The notes beneath the pieces were generated by a model, which saw only the letters and a list, made by a program, of their open reading frames with translations, did no database searches and was not told the origin of the DNA. This document shows positions 52,854-61,383 of a DNA stretch of 64,000 nt, piece after piece (positions within the stretch are counted from its first letter, which is position 1; the number at the start of each line of letters is the position of its first letter). A program made the position numbers and the translations under genes. This DNA comes from Pseudarthrobacter sp. PS3-L1 (GTDB lineage: Bacteria > Actinomycetota > Actinomycetes > Actinomycetales > Micrococcaceae). The stretch spans positions 558,001 through 622,000 of the forward strand of contig NZ_JASISU010000001.1 of assembly GCF_030063285.1 (NCBI RefSeq), written 5' to 3'.

Positions 52854-53246
52854 TCAGAGCTGGTGTGTGCCGTGAACGTCCACTGCTGGATCGCCCTGCA
52901 GGACCCACCGGTTGCCGTCGGGGTCGGCGACGTAGGCAAACAGCATCCCGCCCATGTCCTGGATGTCGCTGACAGGTGCGCCGCGCTGGACCAGTTCCCT
53001 GCGGGCCGCAGGGAGATCCGGGATCACCAGCTGCAGTCCTTCCAGGCTGCCGGGAGCCATGGCAGTCATTCCGGTTCCGATGACAATGGACGCCGCTGAG
53101 CCCGGGGGAGTTAGCTGGACAACCCGCATTCCGGGAATGTGTTCAACATCGTGGTCCACCACGAAGCCCATAACGTCCGCATAAAACGCCTTTGCCGCAT
53201 CCACGTCAGTGATGGGGACCTGCACCACTTCGAGTCGCATGTGCAT
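52854..53246 (-). CDS. VOC (glyoxalase/dioxygenase-fold) protein
   Basis: A 130-aa two-repeat VOC protein: EVVQVPITDVDAAKAFYADV, GFVVDHDVEHIPGMRVVQLT and the late LFAYVADPDGNRWVLQGD. Metal ligands typical of the fold may be His and Glu, but the reaction is unknown. Of three in-frame ATGs I choose 53246 because the -10 TACAGT predicts initiation there. Confidence 0.87.
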   Translation of the reverse strand: MHMRLEVVQVPITDVDAAKAFYADVMGFVVDHDVEHIPGMRVVQLTPPGSAASIVIGTGMTAMAPGSLEGLQLVIPDLPAARRELVQRGAPVSDIQDMGGMLFAYVADPDGNRWVLQGDPAVDVHGTHQL

Positions 53247-53253
53247 GCTCGCC

Positions 53254-53259
53254 ACTGTA
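53254..53259 (-). promoter_or_regulatory. -10 box for the VOC gene (leaderless)
   Basis: TACAGT on the minus strand ends 7 bases before ATG 53246. Confidence 0.4.
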
Positions 53260-53347
53260 GACCCTCACGCCACAGCTCGGAAGTCCGTGCTGCAGCGGAC
53301 GCAGGATCCGGACACGATCGCAACAGGTCAAACGGGACGCTGGTGGA

Positions 53348-53422
53348 AGGGCCTTTCCGCAAAAGGCCCTAAGCTTCAGGGTGGCGCACTCGTCGAAGCA
53401 CTTGCCCCTGGACTCCAGGGGC
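53348..53422 (+). promoter_or_regulatory. Two stacked hairpins in the leader of the secreted nuclease gene
   Basis: AGGGCCTTT (53348-53356) pairs with AAAGGCCCT (53362-53370). GCCCCTGG (53404-53411) pairs with CCAGGGGC (53415-53422) and is followed by TTCATTTATT 20 bases before ATG 53443. The second looks like an intrinsic terminator inside the leader, so attenuation is possible; the first could terminate upstream transcription. Confidence 0.5.
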
Positions 53423-53442
53423 TTCATTTATTGGGGAAAAGT

Positions 53443-54828
53443 ATGTCCAACTACAGGTCCTTCCTGGGCTCGAAGCCATCCGCGCAGAATCATCAACCTC
53501 CCCGTAAACCCAGGATGTCCACCCTGGTTATTGGCGCCCTGACGGCGATTTCTGTCCTCCTCGGAGCACTTAGCGGAGGGCTTGGGGGAGCACTGATCGT
53601 GCTGGCACTTGCGGCGGCTGCGACGGGACTCTACGTCCTGGTCACCGGACGGCGCTCCTGGGCGTTCCTGCCAGCCAAGCGAAAGTCAGGGGCCATTGCC
53701 CTGGCCGTCTCCTGCGCACTGATGATTGCCGGCGGCCTCACCGTGAATCCAGCCGATCGCGTGGAACTCGAATCGGCAGCTGCGGCGGCCGCCGCAGCTG
53801 ATTCGGGTCCGTCAGCAACCCCGACGCCGAGCACTCCCACCTCAGCTGGCGCGACGCCGTCGTCCACTCCCAGTCCGACAGACTCGGGTGCGCCGCTGGA
53901 TCCCGAAACGTCGGCTGCCCTGGCGCAGGGTGTCACAGCGGTCGCTCCAAATACCCAGCCTGCATTTGCCACCAAAGCTGTGGACCTGCTGGCGCTTCTG
54001 CCGATCAAGGGCAGGGCGCCGAAGACTGGATACGACCGTGCGAACTTCGGACAGGCGTGGATGGACGTTGACCGCAATGGTTGCGATACGCGCAATGACA
54101 TCCTCAAGCGGGATCTGACGGATATTGTGTTCGCCAACAGTGTGCCGTGCAAGGTTGCCTCGGGCACGCTCGCCGATCCCTATACGGCTACCACCATCAG
54201 TTTCCTGCGTGGCCAGAGCACCAGCACGGCAGTGCAGATCGATCACGTTGTGGCACTCAGCGACGCCTGGCAGAAGGGTGCCCAGCAGCTCAACGAGGAG
54301 CAGCGCACCGCTTTCGCCAATGACCCACTGAACCTGCAGGCAGCTGACGGTCCCACCAACATGAAGAAGGGCGACGGCGACGCCGCTACGTGGCTGCCGC
54401 CGAATAAAGGCTACCGCTGCGAGTACGTGGCCCGTCAGATTTCCGTCAAGGCAACGTACAGCCTGTGGGTAACGCAGGCTGAGCACGACGCAATGGCTGG
54501 CATTTTGGCTGACTGCGAGGGCCAGCTGGTCCCGACCGACCAGGTGGCTCCGGTACCTGCCACGGCTGAACCCGCTCCGGCCCCGGCCCCAGAGCCAGCA
54601 CCCGCTCCGGCCCCTGCGCCAGAACCGGCTCCTGCGCCAGCAGTTGTTCCTGCAGCCCCAGCCCCAGCCCCTGCGCCGGCTCCGGAGCCGGCTCCTGCCG
54701 CTCCGGCTGCTGTGTATTTTCAGAACTGCACAGCGGCACGGGCTGCTGGTGCGGCACCGCTGTATGCAGGCCAGGCGGGCTACCGAGCAGAGATGGATCG
54801 GGACAAAGACGGAGTTGCCTGCGAGTAG
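53443..54828 (+). CDS. Membrane-anchored or secreted HNH (DUF1524/GmrSD C-terminal) nuclease with Excalibur domain
   Basis: A 461-aa protein. Three hydrophobic segments (about 27-44, 48-65, 83-100) are followed by a Ser/Thr/Pro stretch. A DUF1524-type HNH nuclease lies at about 190-355 (DRNGCDTRNDILKRDL, QIDHVVALSDAW, NLQAADGPTNMKKGD). After a Pro/Ala/Glu linker (about 370-425, PAPAPEP repeats) comes a C-terminal Excalibur calcium-binding domain (about 426-461, YFQNCTAARAAGAAPLY, DRDKDGVACE). Such proteins act as extracellular DNases. ATG 53443 has GGGGAAAA just upstream. A strong terminator follows. Confidence 0.9.
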   Translation: MSNYRSFLGSKPSAQNHQPPRKPRMSTLVIGALTAISVLLGALSGGLGGALIVLALAAAATGLYVLVTGRRSWAFLPAKRKSGAIALAVSCALMIAGGLTVNPADRVELESAAAAAAAADSGPSATPTPSTPTSAGATPSSTPSPTDSGAPLDPETSAALAQGVTAVAPNTQPAFATKAVDLLALLPIKGRAPKTGYDRANFGQAWMDVDRNGCDTRNDILKRDLTDIVFANSVPCKVASGTLADPYTATTISFLRGQSTSTAVQIDHVVALSDAWQKGAQQLNEEQRTAFANDPLNLQAADGPTNMKKGDGDAATWLPPNKGYRCEYVARQISVKATYSLWVTQAEHDAMAGILADCEGQLVPTDQVAPVPATAEPAPAPAPEPAPAPAPAPEPAPAPAVVPAAPAPAPAPAPEPAPAAPAAVYFQNCTAARAAGAAPLYAGQAGYRAEMDRDKDGVACE

Positions 54829-54835
54829 GAAAGAA

Positions 54836-54874
54836 AAAGGCCTGGCCACCACATCACGTGGTGGCCAGGCCTTT
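54836..54874. terminator. Strong bidirectional intrinsic terminator
   Basis: A perfect 17-bp stem (54836-54852 with 54858-54874) and a 5-base loop, ending in TTTG on the plus strand and preceded by AAAAA, so it has U-runs in both directions. It separates the nuclease from the convergent acyl-CoA ligase. Confidence 0.9.
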
Positions 54875-54930
54875 GTTCCATCGGGTCCGCGTCAGTGGTG
54901 CTTACCTACCCTGGCGCGCTCCCAGGTCCG

Positions 54931-56799
54931 CTAGCCTTGGCCCTTCGCCTGGGCGTAGAGGGTGTCCACAATGCTCCGGGTGCGTTCCGCGAAGGCTGCG
55001 CGCTTGAGTTTCAGGGTGGGCGTGACCATTCCGCCAGCCTCAGTCAAATCGGTGACCAGCAGGACGAATCGACGGACCTGTTCGGAGCTGGCCAGCCTGG
55101 CGTTTGCGGCGTCCACGGCTTTGCCCACCACGGCCAAAAGGCGGGCATCCTCGATACGGACGGCGCCGCCGTCGTGCGGGGGACGCAGTCCGGCGAGTTC
55201 GGTGACGCCCTCGCGTTCAGCCCAGGCGGCAACGGTGTCCGGATCCAACAGCACCAACCCACCCAGGTAGGGCTTTCCTTCGCCCACCATCAGCGCGTGT
55301 GCCACCAGGGGATCGGCCTCCACGTAGCCTTCCCAGATGGACGGGGAAACAGTCTTGCCGCCGGCCGTCACAATGACATCCTTGCTGCGGCCGCTGAGCG
55401 TCAGGCGACCGTCGGAATCCAGGCTGCCCAGATCTCCGGTGCGGAAGAATCCGTCCACGAAGGCGTCGTCATTGTCAGTGGCGCGTCGGTAGCCTGCGAA
55501 CACGCCCACGCCGCGGGCCAAGACCTCGCCATCGTCCGAAATCCGGACCGTGGTGCCCGGCATAGGGACGCCCACAGTGCCGGATTGGATGGCGCCGGGA
55601 AGGTTCCCCGTGAGCGGAGCGGTGGTTTCGGTCAGGCCGTAGCCCTCCACCACCGGCAGTGACATGCCGCGGAAGAACAGCGAGAGCTCGGCATCAAGCG
55701 CCGCGGCTCCGGAGAGCAGGCAGTCCAGGCGACCGCCCACCAGCCCCCGGATCCGCGCATAAAAGAGTTTGTCGAAGAGCGCATGCCGCAAGAACAGGCT
55801 GAGCGAAGGTTTGGCCGTGGCGCCGGCGTCGCGGGCTTCGGCCAGGCGGCCCCACTCAATGGCCGTGCCCTGTGCCATTTCCCAGACTTTGCCCAGGTGT
55901 TTCTTTGCTGCAGCATCCGCAGCCGAGGACTGGATTTTTTGCAGAACCCGCGGCGCCACCACCAGAAATGTCGGCCGGAGCACGGAAAGGGCTGGCACCA
56001 CGTCGCGGGGGTCGGACAAGTGCGCAATGCGCATGCCATTTGCAAGGCAGATCAGCTGCAGGCCGCGGGCCAGCACGTGCGCCATCGGCAGGAAGATGAT
56101 GGTGTTGCCGCGTTCGTTCACCACGTCGGTATAGGCGGCGGCCACGTTGATGATCTGGCCCACAAAGTTCCCGTGTGTTATCAGTGCGCCCTTGGGGGCA
56201 GCGGTGGTACCCGATGTGTAGACAATGGTGGCTACCGAATCAAGGTCTGCCAACAGCCGGCGCTCTTCAACGGTTGTGTCAGCGACGCCGGTGCCACTGG
56301 CCATCAACGCTGCCAGGTCTGCCCCGGGACACGGATCCATGGTCCAGATTCCTGCGGAGACCAGGCCGGCGTCGTCCATTCCCTGTTCCAGGAGTTGGGC
56401 ATGTCCAGCGGTGCCTGCCACGGCGAAGCGGACATTGGCGTCGGACAGAATGGCTGTCACCTGGGGCCGGGCGGAGGTTTCATAGACAGGAACCACCACG
56501 GCGCCGGCGAACCACGCCGCCATGTCCGTCAACGCCCATTCGTACCGGGTGGGGGACATGATGCCCAGCGAGTCACCGGGCTGCAGGCCCGCGTTGATCA
56601 AGCCCTTGGCCAGCGCCTGGACCTCTTCCACATACGCGGCCGTGGTGACCTGGCGCCAGGTGTCAGTGATGGCTGCTCCCGCGCCGCGGACCTCGAATGC
56701 CACATGGTCCGGAGCGTTCCGGAAGCGCTGCATGAGCAGGTCAGTGGCGTTTCGGTAGGTGGCGGAGTCAACCAGGACCGGGGATGTGGCTTCTTTCAT
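54931..56799 (-). CDS. Long-chain fatty acid--CoA ligase (AMP-dependent)
   Basis: A 622-aa adenylate-forming enzyme: P-loop-like TIVYTSGTTAAPKGALITH (about 190), VEGYGLTETTAPLTGN, FRTGDLGSLDSDGRLTLSG and the C-terminal lysine region TPTLKLKRAAFAE. The FadD15-like acyl-CoA synthetases activate fatty acids with ATP and CoA for degradation or lipid synthesis. It is translationally coupled (ATGA) to the upstream MarR gene, implying lipid-responsive control. Confidence 0.92.
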   Translation of the reverse strand: MKEATSPVLVDSATYRNATDLLMQRFRNAPDHVAFEVRGAGAAITDTWRQVTTAAYVEEVQALAKGLINAGLQPGDSLGIMSPTRYEWALTDMAAWFAGAVVVPVYETSARPQVTAILSDANVRFAVAGTAGHAQLLEQGMDDAGLVSAGIWTMDPCPGADLAALMASGTGVADTTVEERRLLADLDSVATIVYTSGTTAAPKGALITHGNFVGQIINVAAAYTDVVNERGNTIIFLPMAHVLARGLQLICLANGMRIAHLSDPRDVVPALSVLRPTFLVVAPRVLQKIQSSAADAAAKKHLGKVWEMAQGTAIEWGRLAEARDAGATAKPSLSLFLRHALFDKLFYARIRGLVGGRLDCLLSGAAALDAELSLFFRGMSLPVVEGYGLTETTAPLTGNLPGAIQSGTVGVPMPGTTVRISDDGEVLARGVGVFAGYRRATDNDDAFVDGFFRTGDLGSLDSDGRLTLSGRSKDVIVTAGGKTVSPSIWEGYVEADPLVAHALMVGEGKPYLGGLVLLDPDTVAAWAEREGVTELAGLRPPHDGGAVRIEDARLLAVVGKAVDAANARLASSEQVRRFVLLVTDLTEAGGMVTPTLKLKRAAFAERTRSIVDTLYAQAKGQG

Positions 56800-57257
56800 G
56801 GGGTGTCCTTGCTGGAAAGTACGCGCAGGTGGGCGCTCATAAGGTGGTGGGATGCGGTGAGAAAATCTGTGACTACTTCCTGATCTGCGGCAGGAAGGGC
56901 TTTGAGGTAGGAATCGGCGTCTTTCAGCAACGGACGCATCAGGGCGCGGATTTCAACGCAGGCGGCCGGAGTGGCGCTGACGTGGACGTTGCGCCTGTCT
57001 TCGGCGCTGCGTGCCCGGGTCACATAGCCCCGGGATTCGAGCCTGTCCACCATGGCGCTTGTGGTGGCCGGTGTGGCTCCCAGGTCCTCGGCAAGCTGGC
57101 CCACAGTGGCGGGCCCGGATGCGGTCAGGGTGGACAGCGCGCGGTAGTCCACCAGGCTCACGCCCAGGTCGCGGGCAAGCTCCCGTTCGGTCTCATTGGC
57201 CGTCAGGAACAGATCCTGCAGGGTCATGGCCGCAGGATGGTAGCGGGAATCCGGCAC
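56796..57257 (-). CDS. MarR-family regulator of the acyl-CoA ligase
   Basis: A 153-aa MarR regulator: LGVSLVDYRALSTLTASGPA, the helix-turn-helix LAEDLGATPATTSAMVDRLE and the wing RGYVTRARSAEDRRNVHVSA. GTG 57257 is chosen because AGGAG lies 5 bases upstream; the frame is open to 57311. It heads an operon with the ligase. A 13-bp palindrome overlaps its -35 box, consistent with autorepression. Confidence 0.88.
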   Translation of the reverse strand: MPDSRYHPAAMTLQDLFLTANETERELARDLGVSLVDYRALSTLTASGPATVGQLAEDLGATPATTSAMVDRLESRGYVTRARSAEDRRNVHVSATPAACVEIRALMRPLLKDADSYLKALPAADQEVVTDFLTASHHLMSAHLRVLSSKDTP

Positions 57258-57283
57258 GCGTGCTCCTCTGTTGTGGAAGCCCC

Positions 57284-57312
57284 AGAATACGCAACCAGGT
57301 TTGATTATCAAA
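57284..57312 (-). promoter_or_regulatory. MarR-ligase promoter with palindromic operator
   Basis: On the minus strand TTGATA (-35), 16 bases and TATTCT (-10) end 26 bases before GTG 57257. TTTGAT-T-ATCAAA (57300-57312) is a perfect palindrome covering the -35. Confidence 0.65.
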
Positions 57313-57399
57313 TGAAATTGACGACTTTTTAGCTGGCGGCGGATTCCACCGCACCGCGGTGGCTCCGACGCCGGTGACCGGCCTCAACGGGCGGGGTCC

Positions 57400-57759
57400 T
57401 CACAGGCCAAAAATGATGGCGGCCACGTCCTCGAGGGCGCCCGGGATGATGGAGTAGTAGGCCCACGTTCCGCGTTTTTCCCTGTGCAGCAAGCCGGCCT
57501 CCACAAGGATCTTCAGGTGGTGGGAAACGGTGGGCTGCCCCAGGTCCAGGGGTTCGGTGAGATCGCAGACGCAGGACTCGCCGGTTTCCGCTGCTCTGAC
57601 AATCGAGAGTAGGCGAAGCCGGTTGGGATCGGCGAGCGCCTTGAATACAAGTGCCTTGCGCTGGGCCTCCTCAGTACTGAGGGCAGGTGTTCCGCTCGGT
57701 ACACAGCATGAGGGATCAACCCCGGGCTCTAGAGTTTGCAGACTGTCCATAGGGTTCAT
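57400..57759 (-). CDS. arsR: Arsenic-responsive ArsR repressor
   Basis: A 119-aa ArsR/SmtB regulator: ALADPNRLRLLSIVRAAETG, the As(III)-binding CVC in ESCVCDLTEPLDLGQPTVS, the helix SHHLKILVEAGLLHREKRG and an N-terminal PSCCVP pair (extra thiols). It represses the divergent arsenite pump gene. ATG 57759 or 57750 starts it; a TTG at 57777 is possible. An inverted repeat at 57794-57809 lies in the shared 88-base gap. Confidence 0.92.
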   Translation of the reverse strand: MNPMDSLQTLEPGVDPSCCVPSGTPALSTEEAQRKALVFKALADPNRLRLLSIVRAAETGESCVCDLTEPLDLGQPTVSHHLKILVEAGLLHREKRGTWAYYSIIPGALEDVAAIIFGL

Positions 57760-57793
57760 TATGCAACAGATTGACAATCGTCGATATGGATGA

Positions 57794-57809
57794 CGATACT
57801 CTTGTATCG
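57794..57809. promoter_or_regulatory. Putative ArsR operator between arsR and acr3
   Basis: CGATAC-TCTT-GTATCG is a perfect 6-bp inverted repeat in the divergent intergenic region; ATCGTC/GACGAT arms flank it (57778-57798). Confidence 0.55.
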
Positions 57810-57847
57810 ATCGCCATCAATCTACACGTGAGCTTTGCAGGAGACCC

Positions 57848-58960
57848 TTGAGCATCAGGACTGACACCACACCCCAGCCCAGCACTGCTGCGATGGGAAA
57901 ACTGTCCACCCTGGACCGTTTCCTCCCGGTGTGGATCATCGCTGCGATGGCACTTGGCCTGGTGCTGGGAAATGTGGTGCCTGGCCTGGACACGGCCCTT
58001 GAATCGGTGAAGATCGGTGCGGTCTCCCTCCCCATTGCCATTGGTTTGCTGGTGATGATGTACCCCGTGCTGGCAAAGGTCCGTTACGACCAAACGCAAC
58101 GGGTCCTCGCAGACCGGAAACTGCTGGTCACCTCCCTGGTGATCAACTGGCTGCTGGCTCCGGCGTTCATGTTTGCCCTTGCGTGGATCTTCATCCCGGA
58201 CCTGCCTGACTATCGAACCGGGCTGATCATCGTGGGGCTGGCACGGTGCATTGCCATGGTGATGATCTGGAACGATCTTGCCTGTGGTGACCGCGAATCA
58301 GCTGCCGTCCTGGTGTTCATCAACTCTGTGTTCCAGGTGTTCGCCTTCGGCGCGCTGGGCTGGTTCTACCTGCAATGGCTGCCGTCCCTGCTGGGCCTGC
58401 CCACCACCAGCGCTGATTTCTCATTCTGGGCTATAACCGCGTCCGTGCTGGTCTTCCTGGGTATTCCGCTGATCGCCGGCTTCCTGACCCGAACGCTGGG
58501 TGAGAAGGCCAAGGGCCGGGACTGGTACGAATCCACGTTCCTGCCACGGCTCGGCCCGTGGGCGCTCTATGGATTGCTGTTCACCATCGCCCTGCTGTTT
58601 GCGCTCCAGGGCGGAACCATTACCTCCAGGCCACTGGACGTCGTCCGCATTGCAGTGCCACTGCTTGTCTACTTCCTTGTGGTCTTCAGTCTCGGAATGC
58701 TGACCGGGAAGCTACTGAACCTGGGTTACGCCAAAACCACCACCCTGGCGTTTACTGCAGCTGGCAATAACTTCGAACTCGCCATCGCTGTTGCCATTGG
58801 TACCTTTGGCGTCACCTCAGGGCAGGCGCTTGCGGGCGTTGTGGGTCCGCTGATTGAAGTGCCAGTGCTGGTGGGCCTTGTCTATGTGGCACTGTGGACG
58901 CGCACGCGCTTCTTCCCGGAACCAGCTGCCGCCGTTGCGGCCACAAATACCCCTCGCTAA
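57848..58960 (+). CDS. acr3: ACR3-type arsenite efflux transporter
   Basis: A 370-aa, 10-helix ACR3 permease: LSTLDRFLPVWIIAAMALGL, MYPVLAKVRYDQTQ and NDLACGDRESAAVLVFINSV with the conserved Cys-Gly-Asp of the pore region, and AFTAAGNNFELAIAVAIGTF. It exports arsenite by proton antiport. Starts at TTG 57848 (AGGAGA 4 bases before). First gene of acr3-arsC-flavoprotein; divergent from arsR. Confidence 0.95.
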   Translation: MSIRTDTTPQPSTAAMGKLSTLDRFLPVWIIAAMALGLVLGNVVPGLDTALESVKIGAVSLPIAIGLLVMMYPVLAKVRYDQTQRVLADRKLLVTSLVINWLLAPAFMFALAWIFIPDLPDYRTGLIIVGLARCIAMVMIWNDLACGDRESAAVLVFINSVFQVFAFGALGWFYLQWLPSLLGLPTTSADFSFWAITASVLVFLGIPLIAGFLTRTLGEKAKGRDWYESTFLPRLGPWALYGLLFTIALLFALQGGTITSRPLDVVRIAVPLLVYFLVVFSLGMLTGKLLNLGYAKTTTLAFTAAGNNFELAIAVAIGTFGVTSGQALAGVVGPLIEVPVLVGLVYVALWTRTRFFPEPAAAVAATNTPR

Positions 58961-58995
58961 AGACCTCACCGCCACCTTCGATCAGTTGGGACATT

Positions 58996-59418
58996 ATGAG
59001 TACGGAAACCTCCACAAAGCCTTCAGTTCTTTTTGTCTGCGTTCATAATGCAGGCCGATCCCAAATGGCGGCAGCATTCCTGACAGTCCTTTCCCAGGGG
59101 TCCATCAACGTTCGTTCCGCTGGATCCCAGCCCGCAGAAGCGGTTAACCCGGCAGCGGTGGCAGCCATGGCTGAACTCGGCATCGACATGTCAGCGGAGA
59201 TCCCCAAGGTCCTCACAACGGAGGCGGTCAAGGAATCTGACGTTGTGATCACCATGGGCTGCGGCGACGAGTGCCCATTTTTCCCGGGCAAACGCTATGA
59301 GGACTGGGTCCTCGAAGACCCCGCGGGGCAGGGCGTTGCTGCGGTCCGTCCCATCAGGGATGAGATCAAGGTCCGCATTGAGGAGCTCATAGCTTCCCTC
59401 ACGCCGGTCGCTGAATAA
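58996..59418 (+). CDS. arsC: Arsenate reductase (low-MW phosphatase type)
   Basis: A 140-aa LMW-PTP-like arsenate reductase: VLFVCVHNAGRSQMAAAF with nucleophile Cys15 and Arg21, GIDMSAEIPKVLTTEAVKES and a second Cys pair in MGCGDECPFFPG that fits thioredoxin- or mycothiol-linked reduction. It converts arsenate to arsenite for ACR3. ATG 58996; the longer frame from 58894 overlaps acr3 in another frame. Confidence 0.94.
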   Translation: MSTETSTKPSVLFVCVHNAGRSQMAAAFLTVLSQGSINVRSAGSQPAEAVNPAAVAAMAELGIDMSAEIPKVLTTEAVKESDVVITMGCGDECPFFPGKRYEDWVLEDPAGQGVAAVRPIRDEIKVRIEELIASLTPVAE

Positions 59419-59444
59419 CACGTCGAAGATCAAAAGGGGACCTC

Positions 59445-60734
59445 ATGGATTCGAACACCCTGCCTGTTGCAGTGATCGGCGCTGGCCCGGTGGGTCTTGC
59501 CGCTGCTGCTCACCTTCTTGAACGCGGCCTTGAGCCGGTTATTTTCGAAGCTGGTTCCTCGGCAGGCGCTGCTGTTGATCAGTGGCGGCATATCCGGTTG
59601 TTTTCACCGTGGCGGTTTAACATCGATGCGGCAGCCCTTCGTCTTCTCGAAGGGACCGGTTGGGTGCCACCACGGCCCACCGCAGTACCGTTCGGCGGCG
59701 AACTCGTCGACAATTATCTCGCGCCCCTGGCTGCGCTCCCGTCCATTGCCTCACGTCTGGTTGCCGGTGCCCGCGTGAGCGCCGTAACCCGGCAAGGAAT
59801 GGATAAGGCCCACACCCAGGGCCGGGACAGCGCGGCTTTTGTGGTGCGGGTAGAACATGCGGACGGTCAAACACGTGACCACACCGTCGCGGCGGTTATC
59901 GACGCCTCCGGGACCTGGTCCACCCGCAATCCCCTCGGTGACTCCGGGCTGCCCGCCCGTGGGGAAATGGCGGCCGGACACGCCATTTCACCACCCCTGC
60001 CTGATGTCAACGGCCGTGACCGTGACGCTTTTGCTGGCCGTCGAGTCCTTGTTGTTGGCGCCGGTCACTCAGCTGCAAACACATTGATCAACCTTGCAGA
60101 GCTTGCCAAAAGCTCCCCGGACACCCGCGTTATCTGGGCTGTCCGCGGATCCTCGGAAGCGAAAGCATACGGCGGCGGTGATGCCGATGGGCTGCCGGCC
60201 CGTGGCCAACTCGGGGCGCGATTGCGCCGTCTGGTAGAGGCGGGACGCATCGAGCTGCATACCGGATTTGGCATCGCAGCACTGCAGGGCTGTGCTGCGG
60301 GTACCAGCGTGGAGGCACGTGACGGGCGTACCGTTGCAGCCGACATCATTGTCCCCTGCACGGGATTCCGTCCAGACCTGGAGATGCTGCGTGAGATCCG
60401 CCTTGATCTGGACCCTGCTGTTGAAGCGCCGTCCGAGTTGGGGCCACTGATTGATCCAGAGTTCCATTCCTGCGGAACAGTTGCTCCGCACGGTGCCAAA
60501 GTCCTGGCGCACCCGGATAAGAACTTCTTCATTGTGGGGATGAAATCCTACGGCCGTGCCCCCACTTTTCTTTTGGCCACCGGCTACGAACAGGTCCGTT
60601 CCGTTGCTGCAGCCCTCGCTGGGGACCACACTGCCGCGGATACCGTTCACCTGGAGCTCCCGGAAACGGGTGTTTGTTCACCTGGCGCCCGCACCAGGTG
60701 CGATGCGCCACTGCCCGAACCCAGCACCTGCTGA
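59445..60734 (+). CDS. ars-operon FAD/NAD(P)-dependent oxidoreductase with Cys-containing tail
   Basis: A 429-aa flavoprotein with two Rossmann motifs, VAVIGAGPVGLAAAAHLLER (FAD, about 7) and VLVVGAGHSAANTLINLAEL (NAD(P), about 204), and a late ATGYEQVRSVAAAL. It resembles the flavin monooxygenase-like ArsO/ArsT-type genes in some ars clusters. The last 22 residues contain three Cys (GVCSPGARTRC, STC), uncommon for the family. It may link arsenic reduction to NAD(P)H. AAAAGGGGA precedes ATG 59445. Third gene of the operon; a hairpin follows. Confidence 0.85.
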   Translation: MDSNTLPVAVIGAGPVGLAAAAHLLERGLEPVIFEAGSSAGAAVDQWRHIRLFSPWRFNIDAAALRLLEGTGWVPPRPTAVPFGGELVDNYLAPLAALPSIASRLVAGARVSAVTRQGMDKAHTQGRDSAAFVVRVEHADGQTRDHTVAAVIDASGTWSTRNPLGDSGLPARGEMAAGHAISPPLPDVNGRDRDAFAGRRVLVVGAGHSAANTLINLAELAKSSPDTRVIWAVRGSSEAKAYGGGDADGLPARGQLGARLRRLVEAGRIELHTGFGIAALQGCAAGTSVEARDGRTVAADIIVPCTGFRPDLEMLREIRLDLDPAVEAPSELGPLIDPEFHSCGTVAPHGAKVLAHPDKNFFIVGMKSYGRAPTFLLATGYEQVRSVAAALAGDHTAADTVHLELPETGVCSPGARTRCDAPLPEPSTC

Positions 60735-60769
60735 AAAGCGTTCAGGCTCGCGCTCAATTCCCGTGACCG

Positions 60770-60804
60770 GATGACGACGGCGGAAGGCAGCCGCCGTCGT
60801 CATC
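60770..60804. terminator. Terminator hairpin with GACGACGGCGG core
   Basis: GATGACGACGGCGG (60770-60783) pairs perfectly with 60791-60804 around AAGGCAG, between the ars flavoprotein and a convergent lipoprotein gene. Confidence 0.65.
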
Positions 60805-60836
60805 AGTTGCGGCGACGGGTGGGTGAGTCAAGGCCT

Positions 60837-61340
60837 CTAGTCCGAGGCGACGGAGAAGATGGTGATCCAGTACGTCGCGTCATCGTCGAGGGTCAGCTGC
60901 AGTTCCTGTGGTTCACCGGGGGACTCCAGGGGGAAAGTGGCACCGATGATGTCTCCTGTTGAACAGGTGGAGCTGGCAAAAACGGGCGAGTTCCCGGGCA
61001 GCGTGACGCGCCACGGCCCCTCGCCATTGCAGGAAAGGGAAATGCCAAGCGTGGTCCGCCCTTCCGTAAGCGCAGGGATGGCGAACGTTCTCGCTCCGGT
61101 GCCGGACTCTGCCGTTTCGACATGCGCCATCGGGCGAGTTGTGTCCAGGTTTGCGCGCTGGTCTTCGAGCCAATTCTCTTTGGTGGGCCCGGTGGGAGCT
61201 GCGCTGGGCGAAATCGTCGGCCCCTGAGTGCTAGGGGCATCATTGGCACCGGGAGGCCCCTGATAGGTGCACGCACTTAGCGCCCCTGCGGCAAGAATAG
61301 TCCCGGTGGCCAAAACTGCGAGTTCCTTCAGCGTCCCCAT
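60837..61340 (-). CDS. Putative lipoprotein
   Basis: A 167-aa secreted lipoprotein: hydrophobic N-terminus with lipobox ALSAC (Cys 24), then a Pro/Ser/Thr-rich spacer and a domain with two Cys (LSCNGEGPW, STCSTGD). No family recognised. ATG 61340 is preceded by TACCAT at leaderless spacing. Convergent with the ars operon. Confidence 0.75.
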   Translation of the reverse strand: MGTLKELAVLATGTILAAGALSACTYQGPPGANDAPSTQGPTISPSAAPTGPTKENWLEDQRANLDTTRPMAHVETAESGTGARTFAIPALTEGRTTLGISLSCNGEGPWRVTLPGNSPVFASSTCSTGDIIGATFPLESPGEPQELQLTLDDDATYWITIFSVASD

Positions 61341-61346
61341 CGGGCA

Positions 61347-61352
61347 ATGGTA
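61347..61352 (-). promoter_or_regulatory. -10 box for the lipoprotein gene (leaderless)
   Basis: TACCAT on the minus strand ends 6 bases before ATG 61340. Confidence 0.45.
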
Positions 61353-61383
61353 GCCGAGCCCTGGAGTGGACCAGCCAAAACTA

